A DNA stretch of 64,000 nt from Saprospiraceae bacterium UBA2329. GTDB taxonomy: Bacteria; Bacteroidota; Bacteroidia; Chitinophagales; Saprospiraceae. The first letter of the stretch is position 1; each line of letters starts with the position of its first letter. Under the pieces are notes generated by a model. The model had not been told where the DNA came from. It worked only from the letters and a program-made list of their open reading frames with translations, and made no database searches. The translations under genes and the position numbers were made by a program. This document shows, piece after piece, positions 32,244 to 40,939 of this stretch. The stretch lies in NCBI GenBank assembly GCA_002344975.1, contig DDUV01000081.1, positions 35,482 to 99,481 of the forward strand. The letters run 5' to 3'.

Positions 32244-34244
32244 ATGCACAACTACCTCAAACACTTCATCCTGGCCCTGGCGGCTTTCCTGCTCGCAATG
32301 GGCGCTTTCGCGCAAGATGCCAAAATTTCCTGGGGAAAAGTACCCGACGAGGATTTGAAAATGACCGTTTACGACAAAGATACTGCCGCCGTTGCTGTGG
32401 TATTGTTTGATGTAGGCGCCTTGAATCTGGACTTTTCAAAAGCCGATATCAAATACCTTTTTGACCGGCACAAACGCGTCAAAATCCTCAAAAGAGCCGG
32501 ATTTGGATACGCCGATATTTCAATCCCGTTTTATCACACAGAAAAATTACTTTCGCTCAGAGCGCAGATCATCCAGCCCGACGGCAAAAAAATTGCGGTT
32601 GAGAAATCGTCTTTTTTTGAAGAAAAGCCCAATAAATTCTGGGTGATACGCAAATTCGCATTTCCAGAAGTACAGGAAGGCTCTGTCATAGAATTTAAAT
32701 ACAGCATTGAATCGGAGAGCTATTTCCAATTGAAAGAATGGTATTTTCAAGGTGATATTCCCGTCAAATGGAGCGAATACAAGGCTGCTCTTCCCGAATG
32801 GTTTGATTATGTCATTCTTCGGCAGGGCAAGCAGGCCGATATTTCAGAGGTGAATCCTTACAAAGATCAGGTCACCATGAATTTGACGAGAGATCAGTCG
32901 CAGCGCAGCGAGATTATTACGGTGCCCGTTACCATGCGCGAGTACCGCACGGCCATGAAAGATGTACCCGCCATGAAAATGGAGGCTTTCGTGACCACTG
33001 AAGACGACTATCTGGCTCGGATCAGATTCCAGTTGAAAACCGTTACCTGGCCGCAAAGCCCGCCTCAACAAATCCTAACCAACTGGCCGGACGTAGCCAA
33101 ACGCCTGATGGAACATGAAAGCTTTGGTTTACAGTTCAGCAAAAAAGGCAATTACTCCAAGGTGTGGGAAAGCGCGCAATTGCTGCTCAACGATGCGCAA
33201 TCCGTGAAGGAAAAAGCCGATAAGTTGTACCGTTTTGTAGGAGGAGTTATGACCTGGGATGAAGATTTCGGCATTTACACCCGCAATTCTCTTAATCAGT
33301 GTTTCGAGCAAAAGAAAGGCTCGGCCGCCGAAACGAATCTCATGTTGCTGGCGCTTTTTAAAGAAGCAGGCATCACGGCATATCCGGCTCTGACCAGCAC
33401 CCGCGACCACGGTAAAATGTTTGAACTGTACCCCTTTATTTCTCAATTCAACCATGTGATGATATTGGCCGACATCGAAGGGCAGTTCAAAATATTCGAC
33501 GTAGGCAGCATATACAGGCCGGCGGGTTTTCCGCGCATTTCGGCGCTCAATGGGCAGGCTTGGGTCGTCATTCCCGGCAAGCCTGAGTGGGTAGGTATTC
33601 AGGCGCCCAACGCCTCCTCTACCTTAGTTTATAAATCTACCTTGGATGAAGACGGCGGTCTGAGCGGCAGATTCAGAATGAAAATGGACGGCTACGATGC
33701 GGTACCGCACCGGGAGGGCCTGCACAAAGAAAAAACCGCTGAATATTGGCAGAAAAAATTGGCGGAAGACTTTCCTGATGTGTCGGTAGAGTCGGCTTCC
33801 ATTACCAATCTCGATACGCTTTCGGCGTCCTTGAATGCCGACTTGCAATGCAGTTTCAGCGGGGCGGCCCAAAATAACGGCGATCTGATGTATCTGGCGC
33901 CGGTACTCATGCCGCCGTTTAAAGAAAATCCTTTCAAACTGGCCCAGCGCAACTATCCGGTGGAAATACCTTATCCCATTTCATACCAGTTTGTGTTGCA
34001 GTTGGACGTGCCTGCCACTTACGAAGTGGACGAACTTCCCGAAAATCTCAATATGGAGCTGCCGGAGCGGGGCGGTAGTTTTGTTTATCAGGTCAGCAGA
34101 AACGAAAACACGCTGAATATCAATTATAAATTGCGGTTAGACCAGTTGGAGTTCGACCCTGAAGAATATGCCGGTCTGAAGATGTTCTTCGATCAACTCA
34201 TCGCAAAACAGGAAGAGCAGATCGTGCTGAAAAAGAAGGATTGA
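32244..34244 (+). CDS. DUF3857 and transglutaminase-like protein lacking the catalytic cysteine
   Basis: A 666-residue exported paralogue of the preceding protein: signal peptide ending GAFAQ, DUF3857 domain (about 40-260), transglutaminase-fold domain and a C-terminal beta domain. Where the first copy has GDC (339-341), this one has GSA at 359-361 (KKGSAAETNLM), so the nucleophile is gone, although the His region (QFNHVMIL, His404) is conserved. It is probably a non-catalytic binding or scaffold version, possibly working with the active neighbour; that pairing is inference. Confidence 0.83.
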   Translation: MHNYLKHFILALAAFLLAMGAFAQDAKISWGKVPDEDLKMTVYDKDTAAVAVVLFDVGALNLDFSKADIKYLFDRHKRVKILKRAGFGYADISIPFYHTEKLLSLRAQIIQPDGKKIAVEKSSFFEEKPNKFWVIRKFAFPEVQEGSVIEFKYSIESESYFQLKEWYFQGDIPVKWSEYKAALPEWFDYVILRQGKQADISEVNPYKDQVTMNLTRDQSQRSEIITVPVTMREYRTAMKDVPAMKMEAFVTTEDDYLARIRFQLKTVTWPQSPPQQILTNWPDVAKRLMEHESFGLQFSKKGNYSKVWESAQLLLNDAQSVKEKADKLYRFVGGVMTWDEDFGIYTRNSLNQCFEQKKGSAAETNLMLLALFKEAGITAYPALTSTRDHGKMFELYPFISQFNHVMILADIEGQFKIFDVGSIYRPAGFPRISALNGQAWVVIPGKPEWVGIQAPNASSTLVYKSTLDEDGGLSGRFRMKMDGYDAVPHREGLHKEKTAEYWQKKLAEDFPDVSVESASITNLDTLSASLNADLQCSFSGAAQNNGDLMYLAPVLMPPFKENPFKLAQRNYPVEIPYPISYQFVLQLDVPATYEVDELPENLNMELPERGGSFVYQVSRNENTLNINYKLRLDQLEFDPEEYAGLKMFFDQLIAKQEEQIVLKKKD

Positions 34245-34258
34245 GCCGGTTTAGGCAG

Positions 34259-34302
34259 GGTAGGGAAGGGGTGGTCGTATGCTTGGCCACCTCTTCCCTA
34301 CC
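34259..34302. terminator. Bidirectional terminator-like hairpin between convergent genes
   Basis: Arms of 16 nt, GGTAGGGAAGGGGTGG (34259-34274) and its near-complement (34287-34302), one mismatch, 12-nt loop. It sits between the convergent ends of the second DUF3857 gene and the leuS operon. There is no T-run, so termination may be factor-assisted. Confidence 0.6.
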
Positions 34303-34314
34303 ATCCTCAAACGA

Positions 34315-34770
34315 TTACTCGTACAAATCCCTTTCTTCCTCCGGGCGCAAATGGTAACTGCGGGAAAACTCCTGAACGGAAGGCCGGAAATACAAAAAGG
34401 CCAGCAAACCCACAACAAACAGTACAAAGAAGAAGCCCTGTTTGCTCAGCATACCCATCACCAACGCCATCAGATTGGCGCCTTCGGTGAGCGCGCAACG
34501 AACGATGACCACGCCCCGGTAATGCTCTATTTTTTCTTGAAAATCAGAAAGTTGAGCACCGGCGGTTTTCCGCTTTTCATTGATGCCGTAAGCTGCAAAA
34601 ATGGAAAAAAAGGTAACGGCGATGCCCATCAGCAGCATGGGGTCGTCAAAACTGAGCTTGCCCAGCGATTTGGGAACACCGCCCACATACAGCACCGTAA
34701 CGGCAAACATGATCTGTCCGGCCAGCAGGGCGAGGTACAGAACGTTGATTTGTTTGAACGTGATTTTCAT
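34315..34770 (-). CDS. Small membrane protein downstream of leuS
   Basis: A 151-residue membrane protein with about four hydrophobic segments: near residues 10-32, 45-65, an amphipathic stretch around 85-107 and 112-131. It ends in a charged tail rich in Glu and Arg. No family recognised. I start at the ATG at 34770; a TTG three codons earlier is an alternative. It begins 11 nt after the leuS stop codon and is therefore co-transcribed with it, although no functional link is apparent. Confidence 0.65.
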   Translation of the reverse strand: MKITFKQINVLYLALLAGQIMFAVTVLYVGGVPKSLGKLSFDDPMLLMGIAVTFFSIFAAYGINEKRKTAGAQLSDFQEKIEHYRGVVIVRCALTEGANLMALVMGMLSKQGFFFVLFVVGLLAFLYFRPSVQEFSRSYHLRPEEERDLYE

Positions 34771-34781
34771 TGGCTTCAATT

Positions 34782-37598
34782 TTACACCACAATATTAATC
34801 ATTCGGCCCGGCACCACAATGACCTTGCGCACGGGTTTGCCTTCGAGCCAGCGCTGCACGCCTTCCATTTCGAGGGCGGCTTTTTCCAGTTCGGCAGGCT
34901 GTGCAGAAGCGGGGAAGGGCACGGCAAGCCGCAGTTTCCCGTTGACGCTGATGGGGTAGGTGATCTCATCTTCTACCAACCATTGCTCATCCAATTCCGG
35001 CCAATCTGCGTGGTGAATGCTGCCGGTATGGCCCAGGTGTTCCCACAGTTCCTCGGTGAGGTGTACGGCAAAGGGGGCCATCATCACCAAGAGCGGTTCT
35101 AATATGGCACGCTTGTGGCATTGAAGTTTGTTGAGGTCGTTGCCGGCCACCATAAATGCCGCCACGCAGGTGTTGAAGGAAAAACGCTCTACATCTTCCG
35201 ATACCTTTTTGATGGCGGTGTGCAGCACTTTCAGTTCTTCTTTGGTGGGCGTTTCGTCGTTCACCAACCACTTGCCGTCGCGGAAGAACAGGCGCCAGAA
35301 ATTGTTGAGGAAACGGCTCACCCCGCTGATGCTGTTGGTGTTCCAGGGCTTGGCCTGCTCAATGGGGCCGAGGAACATCTCGTAAATGCGGAAGCAGTCG
35401 GCGCCGTAGCGTGCTACCACATCGTCGGGATTGACGACGTTGAAATAGCGCTTCGACATCTTGCCCACTTCGCTTTTGGTAAGCAATTGGCCTTTGTCGT
35501 TGGTAACGAAGGCGGCGGCTTTGAAATCGGGGCGCCATTCTTTGAACTGCTCAATGCCGGCTGCATCCAAGTGCGACTCGTCGCGGCCATAGTCCTTCAC
35601 AAAGTCCACATGCACGGGGATGAGGGCAAATTCCTTGCCGGGATAATTGCCCAACAGGTCGGCAGAGACGAAGGTGCGGGAGTCGTCGCCGTCTTCTGGT
35701 TTGATGAGATAAATGAACTCAATCACCCCTTGAATCATGCCCTGATTGATGAGCTTTTTGGCGTATTCGCGCTTGGGTACCAATCCGAGGTCGTACAGGA
35801 AATGATTCCAGAAGCGGCTGTACAGCAGGTGTCCTACGGCGTGCTCGGAACCGCCCACATACAAGTCCACATCCTGCCAGTAGTCCACGGCCTCTTTGCT
35901 CACGAATCCCTTCTCGTTGTGGGGGTCCATGTAGCGATACCAGTACCAGGAAGAGCCGGCCCAACCGGGCATGGTACTCAGTTCATACTCGTATTTGCCC
36001 TGATATTTCCAGTTTTCAGCCCGGCCGAGGGGCGGTTCGCCGGTTTCGGTGGGCAGGTATTTGTCCACGTCGGGCAGCACGAGCGGCAGTTCGTTTTCGT
36101 CCACGAGGTAGGGCACGTCGTCTTTCCAGTAGGCGGGCACGGGTTCGCCCCAATAGCGCTGGCGACTGAACACGGCGTTGCGGAGGCGGTATTGCACCTT
36201 GCCCTTGCCAAGGCCGCGTTCTTCGAGCCACTGAATCAGAGCAGGAACGGCTTCCTCGTAGCTCATGCCGTTGATGATACCGGAATTGATGTAACGGCCC
36301 TCTTTGGTGGGATCGGCGCCTTTGTCCATGTCCTGTTGCGCATCCAGAATGGGGATGATGGGCAGTTGGAAATGTGTGGCAAAGTTCCAGTCGCGTTGGT
36401 CGCCGGAAGGTACCGCCATGACCGCGCCGGTGCCGTAGCCCGCCAGCACATAATCGGCGATGTAAATGGGTACTTTGGCGCCATTGAAAGGATTGACGCA
36501 ATAAGCGCCGGTGAAAGCGCCGGTCACTTTTTTCACTTCGGCCATGCGTTCCACCTCCGAGCGGGAAGCCGTCCAGGTGCGGTAGGCGTTGATTTCCTCG
36601 CGGTGCGCATCGGTGGTCAGTTCGTCCACCCACTCGTGTTCGGGGGCAAGCACCATAAAAGTGACGCCATATATGGTGTCCACACGGGTAGTGAATACTT
36701 CAATCTGTTTGTCGCCATTTTCTAATGGAAACTTCACACTGGCTCCCTGCGAGCGACCTATCCAATTGCGTTGCTGCTCTTTGAGGCTCAACGGCCAGTC
36801 TATTTCTTCTAAGCCATCAATGAGGCGGTCGGCATACGCGGTGATGCGCATGCTCCACTGAGCCATGAGTTTGCGCTCTACGGGATGGCCGCCTCTTTCA
36901 CTCAAGCCGTCTTTTACCTCGTCGTTTGACAGCACCGTTCCCATCGCGGGGCACCAGTTGACGTAGCTTTCTTCGGGGAAGGTGAGGCGGTAGTTGAGCA
37001 GGAACAATTGCTGTTCTCGCTCGCTCATGGCGTTCCAGTCGCTGGCGCTGATGAGGGGCGTATTTTCCTCGCAGGCGGCCTGTATGCGGGCATTGCCTTC
37101 GGAGGCCAAGCGCTGCACCAGAGTGTCTATGGGCAGGGCCTTGCCGGCTTCTTTATCGAAATAGTGTTTGAAAAGTTGCTGGAAAATCCACTGTGTCCAG
37201 CGATAGTATTCCGGGCTGCTGGTGCGTACCTCGCGGCTCCAGTCGAAGGAAAAACCGAGATTTTCCAACTGGCTGCGGTAGCGGTCAATGTTTTCATGGG
37301 TAGCAATGGCAGGATGGATGCCCGTTTGGATGGCGTATTGTTCTGCCGGAAGGCCAAAGGAGTCGTAGCCCATAGGATGCAGTACATTGAATCCTTTGAG
37401 TCGCTTGTATCGGGCGAAGATATCGGAAGCGATGTACCCCAGCGGGTGACCTACGTGCAGGCCGGCGCCGGAAGGGTAGGGGAACATGTCGAGGATGTAG
37501 TATTTGGGGCGCGAACCTCCGTTTTCAGTGCGATACGTTTGTTTTTGCTCCCAAATGGATTTCCATTTCTGTTCGATGTCCCGAGGGGAATACTCCAT
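34782..37598 (-). CDS. leuS: Leucyl-tRNA synthetase
   Basis: Charges tRNA-Leu with leucine. 938 residues, slightly longer than the usual bacterial LeuRS. The class I signature HIGH appears as HVGH at 48-51 in PYPSGAGLHVGH, and KMSKS as KMSKR at 713-717. Between them lies the CP1 editing domain, with TTRVDTIYGVTFMVLAPEH carrying the T-rich editing motif, and the GWAGSSWYWYRYMDP tail of the catalytic core; an anticodon-binding helical domain follows. I start at the ATG at 37598, 12 codons into the open frame, because EYSPRDIEQKW is where LeuRS proteins begin. Confidence 0.97.
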   Translation of the reverse strand: MEYSPRDIEQKWKSIWEQKQTYRTENGGSRPKYYILDMFPYPSGAGLHVGHPLGYIASDIFARYKRLKGFNVLHPMGYDSFGLPAEQYAIQTGIHPAIATHENIDRYRSQLENLGFSFDWSREVRTSSPEYYRWTQWIFQQLFKHYFDKEAGKALPIDTLVQRLASEGNARIQAACEENTPLISASDWNAMSEREQQLFLLNYRLTFPEESYVNWCPAMGTVLSNDEVKDGLSERGGHPVERKLMAQWSMRITAYADRLIDGLEEIDWPLSLKEQQRNWIGRSQGASVKFPLENGDKQIEVFTTRVDTIYGVTFMVLAPEHEWVDELTTDAHREEINAYRTWTASRSEVERMAEVKKVTGAFTGAYCVNPFNGAKVPIYIADYVLAGYGTGAVMAVPSGDQRDWNFATHFQLPIIPILDAQQDMDKGADPTKEGRYINSGIINGMSYEEAVPALIQWLEERGLGKGKVQYRLRNAVFSRQRYWGEPVPAYWKDDVPYLVDENELPLVLPDVDKYLPTETGEPPLGRAENWKYQGKYEYELSTMPGWAGSSWYWYRYMDPHNEKGFVSKEAVDYWQDVDLYVGGSEHAVGHLLYSRFWNHFLYDLGLVPKREYAKKLINQGMIQGVIEFIYLIKPEDGDDSRTFVSADLLGNYPGKEFALIPVHVDFVKDYGRDESHLDAAGIEQFKEWRPDFKAAAFVTNDKGQLLTKSEVGKMSKRYFNVVNPDDVVARYGADCFRIYEMFLGPIEQAKPWNTNSISGVSRFLNNFWRLFFRDGKWLVNDETPTKEELKVLHTAIKKVSEDVERFSFNTCVAAFMVAGNDLNKLQCHKRAILEPLLVMMAPFAVHLTEELWEHLGHTGSIHHADWPELDEQWLVEDEITYPISVNGKLRLAVPFPASAQPAELEKAALEMEGVQRWLEGKPVRKVIVVPGRMINIVV

Positions 37599-37661
37599 AA
37601 TATACTGTTTTTGACTTGAGTAACGGTAGCGCACAAGGCGCCTGAAAAGTTTCTTTTTTCC

Positions 37662-37697
37662 TTGCAGGGGGCGAAATTAAAAAAAGTTCTATTTTTG
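37662..37697 (+). promoter_or_regulatory. Probable promoter of the TPR-gldC pair
   Basis: Perfect TATTTTTG (37690-37697) 65 nt before the ATG at 37763; the nearest TTG (37662-37664) is 25 nt upstream of it, slightly longer than usual. Confidence 0.4.
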
Positions 37698-37762
37698 CCG
37701 GGCTTTTTGAAAGCGGCCTTTCGGGGGCGCATTTTTTTTGAACAAAATTTAAATTCAACTTC

Positions 37763-38461
37763 ATGGCTACCAGGAAGAAAAGTTCCGCAAAGGCTGACGA
37801 AACCTTAGTGGATATTGTGGAAGTAAAAGAGCAGGCGGAAGATTTTTTTGAACGCTATCGCTTTGTCATTTTGGGCGCTGTGGGCGCATTGGTACTGGCT
37901 GTAGGCGGATTTTTTGCATACACCAATTTTTACAAAATCCCGAAGCAGCAGGAAGCTGTGGAGCAGATGTATCAGGCTCAGATTCAGTTTGAGCGCGACT
38001 CTTTCACGCAGGCGCTCACCAATCCCGGCGGCGGCTATCAGGGTTTCCTTGATATTTCGGAGAATTACAAAGGCACCGATGCAGCCAATCTGGCGCTGTA
38101 TTATGCGGGCATCTCTTACCTCAATCTGGGGCAATACGATGCGGCTATTGACTACCTGAAAAGCTACAAACCGGCAGGCGATGTGATCCCGGCCATGAAG
38201 TTCGGCGCTCTGGGCGATGCTTATTCTGAAAAGAATGATTTCGGCCAAGCCATGAGCTACTACAAAAAAGCTGCTTCTACGGGTGTCAACGAGGCCATCA
38301 CACCTTACTATCTCAAGAAAATCGGCATGCTGCATGAGCGCAACTCCGAATGGGACCAGGCCATTAAGGTGTATCAAGAGATTAAAGACAAGTATCCGAC
38401 CTCGCCCGACGGCCGGGATATTGACAAATATCTCATCCGCGCAGAGGCCAAGAAAGGCTGA
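37763..38461 (+). CDS. Membrane-anchored tetratricopeptide protein
   Basis: A 232-residue protein with a basic-acidic cytoplasmic head, a single membrane segment at about 31-53 and an extracytoplasmic series of TPR-like helices (tyrosine- and alanine-rich repeats from 90 to 220). The plan resembles YfgM/ancillary SecYEG-translocon proteins, which is a structural analogy only. It is followed after 8 nt by gldC, so the two are cotranscribed. Confidence 0.8.
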   Translation: MATRKKSSAKADETLVDIVEVKEQAEDFFERYRFVILGAVGALVLAVGGFFAYTNFYKIPKQQEAVEQMYQAQIQFERDSFTQALTNPGGGYQGFLDISENYKGTDAANLALYYAGISYLNLGQYDAAIDYLKSYKPAGDVIPAMKFGALGDAYSEKNDFGQAMSYYKKAASTGVNEAITPYYLKKIGMLHERNSEWDQAIKVYQEIKDKYPTSPDGRDIDKYLIRAEAKKG

Positions 38462-38469
38462 TTCCGGCA

Positions 38470-38823
38470 ATGAACGATCAAGTTGTCAAATCATCTTCCT
38501 CCATTCACATCCGGGTGGGATTGAATGAGGAAAATTATCCGGTACAGATTGAATGGCATTCGGACGACGCTCCGGATGCCATTCAGCCTTGTAAAGCGAT
38601 GCTCCTTTCTTTGTTTGATGAAGAAAACAAGGAAACGGTAAAAATAGACCTCTGGACCAACGAAATGCAGGTGATGGAAATGGATCGCTTCTTTTTCCAA
38701 ACTTTGCGCGGCTTGGCCGATACCTACCACAAGGCCACCCGGAACGCGCGCTTAGCTTCTGCTATGCAGCAGTTTGTGCAGTATTTCGGTGAAGAAACGG
38801 AGATTATTCCGCGAGAGAAGTAG
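38470..38823 (+). CDS. gldC: Gliding motility protein GldC
   Basis: A 117-residue cytoplasmic protein matching GldC: LNEENYPVQIEWHSDD near the start, then AMLLSLFDEENKETVKIDLW and MDRFFFQTLRGLADTYHKAT, where GldC homologues have WDHKSKEALRIDLWT and FFHQTL. GldC supports gliding motility in flavobacteria, probably by stabilising the Gld/T9SS machinery, and is not strictly essential there. Its presence fits the many T9SS cargo proteins in this window. It follows a TPR gene in an apparent operon. Confidence 0.88.
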   Translation: MNDQVVKSSSSIHIRVGLNEENYPVQIEWHSDDAPDAIQPCKAMLLSLFDEENKETVKIDLWTNEMQVMEMDRFFFQTLRGLADTYHKATRNARLASAMQQFVQYFGEETEIIPREK

Positions 38824-38845
38824 GGGAGAGAACAAACCTCTCTTA

Positions 38846-40633
38846 CTACAAAACCGGAATTCTCACTTCCACTGTCGTCCCTACTGCGGCTGCGCTTATT
38901 ATTTCTGAACCGCCGCCCAGTTCCTCCGCCCTGATTTTTATATTGGCCAAACCGTTGCCCGAATTGGCTCGTTGCCCGGCATCGAAGCCGCAACCATTAT
39001 CGGAAATGCGCATCAGGAGCTGATTTTCAGTCGGAACTTCAAAGGCCAGGCTCATTTCGGTGGCGCCCGAATACTTGATGCTGTTGTTGATCGCTTCCTG
39101 AGCGATGCGAAACAAATTGAGGGTTTGCGCGGGCGACAGCGTCAAATCGGCGCCGGCGGAAACAAGGACAGCAAGCGGCGGGGCGCCGGCACGCAAGGCA
39201 AAATCGCTCACTTTATCGGCGAGATCGCTGAGAGAGAATGCTTCATAACGAATGGCCCAGATGGTTTCCCGCAGTTGAGACATGGCCTGCCGGGCATTGT
39301 TGCGAATGGTTTCCAGCGATTTCTTTTGGATGTCGTTATCGGCCTGCGTGATGTTGCGCGCCAGCGAACTGCCGATGATGGTGAGTTCGGCGCCGAGGTT
39401 GTCGTGCAGGTCGCGGGAAATGCGCAGTCGTTCGCGTTGCAGGCGCAGCGCCGATTCTGATTTGATCAATTCGGTTTTTAGTTCTGCTTCGCGGCGGAGT
39501 TGATGTTGTTTCAGGCGTTGCCGGTGAAATACGAAGCCCGATACCAAGGCCAAAATTGCCAGCCCGGCGGCGGCGAGCGCCAATTGAAAACTGCGACGTT
39601 GCAATTGTTTTTGCTGTTGGGCCAGTTCTTTTTCCTTCTTTTCCACCTCATATTTTTCGGCCATTTCCGCTATTTGCCGGCTGTGTTCCAGGTTGAAAAT
39701 GCTGTCTTTCAGGGCATAGCTCCGGTTCAGCCAATCCATTGCTTCCTGATGCAAACTCAGGGCCGAACAGGTTTCCGCCAGCATTTGCATGGCGTGGCGT
39801 TGGAGGTCGGTAAACCCGATGGCGGAACTCATCTCAATGGTTTTTTCAAAATACGGTTTCGCCTTGTCCGCTTGTCCCGAATGGAGGTACATCTCGCCGG
39901 TGTTGTTGGTGTTGATGGCCACGCCGGCTGCATCGCCCATGCGCTGCCGGATGTCGGTTGACCGGGCGAGGAGCGCGGCGGCATCATCAAACCGTTTTTG
40001 CCCGATGGCCACGTCGGCGAGGTTGCTCAGGGTGTAACTCAGGGCGCGGTCGTTGCCGTTGCGTTCCAGCAGCGCCTGTTCGTACAGGAGCACTTCTTTC
40101 GCATCGTCCAGCCGCCCCTGCTCGATGAGCACCACCGCTTTGATGTCTAAGGCGGCGGTGAGGCAATTGGTATCGCGGGCGCCGGAACAAAGCTGGGCGG
40201 CTTGTTCCAATTGTTGGAGGGCTTTATCGTATCGCTTCAGGCGTTTGAAATAATTGCCTAATTCTTTGAGGGTTTCGCCGCGCCCGGCCTGGTCGCCGAT
40301 TTGTTCATACAGGTCGAGGGCCTGCTGATACAAGGGCAGGCAGGTTTCATAATCGCCTTTGAGGTAATACGCAATGCCGATGTTTTTGAGCAGAGAGGCC
40401 TCCCATTGCGGCCAGCGGTTTTTGCGAGCCAGGGCCAGCGCTTTTTCGCCGGTTTGGATGGCCGTGCTAAAATTGGAGGACGCAATCTGACTAAAATGCT
40501 TCCCGATGTATTCCACCTGTTCCCGCTCGGTCATGCCGGAAAGCGCTTGCTGAAGGCTGTCGGTTTGGGCTTTCGCCTGACTGCTCAGGAGGAGGAACGT
40601 GAGGAGGAAATGGAGGGTGGTGCATTTATTCAT
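38846..40633 (-). CDS. TPR-containing sensor histidine kinase (HisKA_3 type)
   Basis: A 595-residue sensor: signal peptide ending QAKAQ, about seven tetratricopeptide repeats (30-310), a coiled coil, one membrane segment near 345-367, then a HisKA_3 dimerisation domain with RDLHDNLGAE (phospho-acceptor His410) and a HATPase domain with DNGCGFD and GNGLANIKIRAEELGG. This is the usual Bacteroidota partner of LuxR-type regulators, but no regulator gene is adjacent, so it is an orphan here. Immediately upstream, a frameshifted small lipoprotein gene ends inside its start codon region, suggesting former translational coupling. Confidence 0.87.
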   Translation of the reverse strand: MNKCTTLHFLLTFLLLSSQAKAQTDSLQQALSGMTEREQVEYIGKHFSQIASSNFSTAIQTGEKALALARKNRWPQWEASLLKNIGIAYYLKGDYETCLPLYQQALDLYEQIGDQAGRGETLKELGNYFKRLKRYDKALQQLEQAAQLCSGARDTNCLTAALDIKAVVLIEQGRLDDAKEVLLYEQALLERNGNDRALSYTLSNLADVAIGQKRFDDAAALLARSTDIRQRMGDAAGVAINTNNTGEMYLHSGQADKAKPYFEKTIEMSSAIGFTDLQRHAMQMLAETCSALSLHQEAMDWLNRSYALKDSIFNLEHSRQIAEMAEKYEVEKKEKELAQQQKQLQRRSFQLALAAAGLAILALVSGFVFHRQRLKQHQLRREAELKTELIKSESALRLQRERLRISRDLHDNLGAELTIIGSSLARNITQADNDIQKKSLETIRNNARQAMSQLRETIWAIRYEAFSLSDLADKVSDFALRAGAPPLAVLVSAGADLTLSPAQTLNLFRIAQEAINNSIKYSGATEMSLAFEVPTENQLLMRISDNGCGFDAGQRANSGNGLANIKIRAEELGGGSEIISAAAVGTTVEVRIPVL

Positions 40634-40912
40634 GAAATGTGATTGCTTTTATTTTTCTCATGTCATTTTGGTCAATGAGTAGGACAGATACAGCCGTCTT
40701 GGTTCCATTCCATGATTGATCTACAAGGTATTCTTCTGTGATAAAGTAAATGTGAATAACAGGAGATTGGAGTCTATTACCTCTTCCGAATAAATATCAA
40801 TAAGACCATGCTGTGTAATTGGCGTGAAATTCAGTTTTATCCGTTCATTTTCTTCAGGAAAGGTGCAATTCCATAGGCTTACAGCAAGCAATATGATGAT
40901 GGGGATTTTCAT
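40626..40912 (-). pseudogene. Frameshifted small lipoprotein gene coupled to the histidine kinase
   Basis: From ATG at 40912 the frame codes for a lipoprotein leader (lipobox-like SLWNC, Cys16) and stops after 63 residues. In another frame the minus strand continues as protein: IYFITEEYLVDQSWNGTK, then VSVLLIDQNDMRKIKAITF and HE, stopping at TAA 40626-40628, 8 nt inside the kinase gene. Joining them needs one frameshift near residue 43-46 (IDIYSEE). The intact form would be about 94 residues. The stop/start overlap with the kinase suggests the ancestral pair was co-translated. Either a true pseudogene or a sequencing error. Confidence 0.6.
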
Positions 40913-40939
40913 AGCATTGATTGATTTTGAAGAAGTAAC

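Noticed and set aside
35115..36725. 536-codon open frame antisense to leuS
   Set aside because: Lies wholly within the clear leuS gene on the other strand and shows no recognisable motif; it results from the GC-rich third-position pattern.
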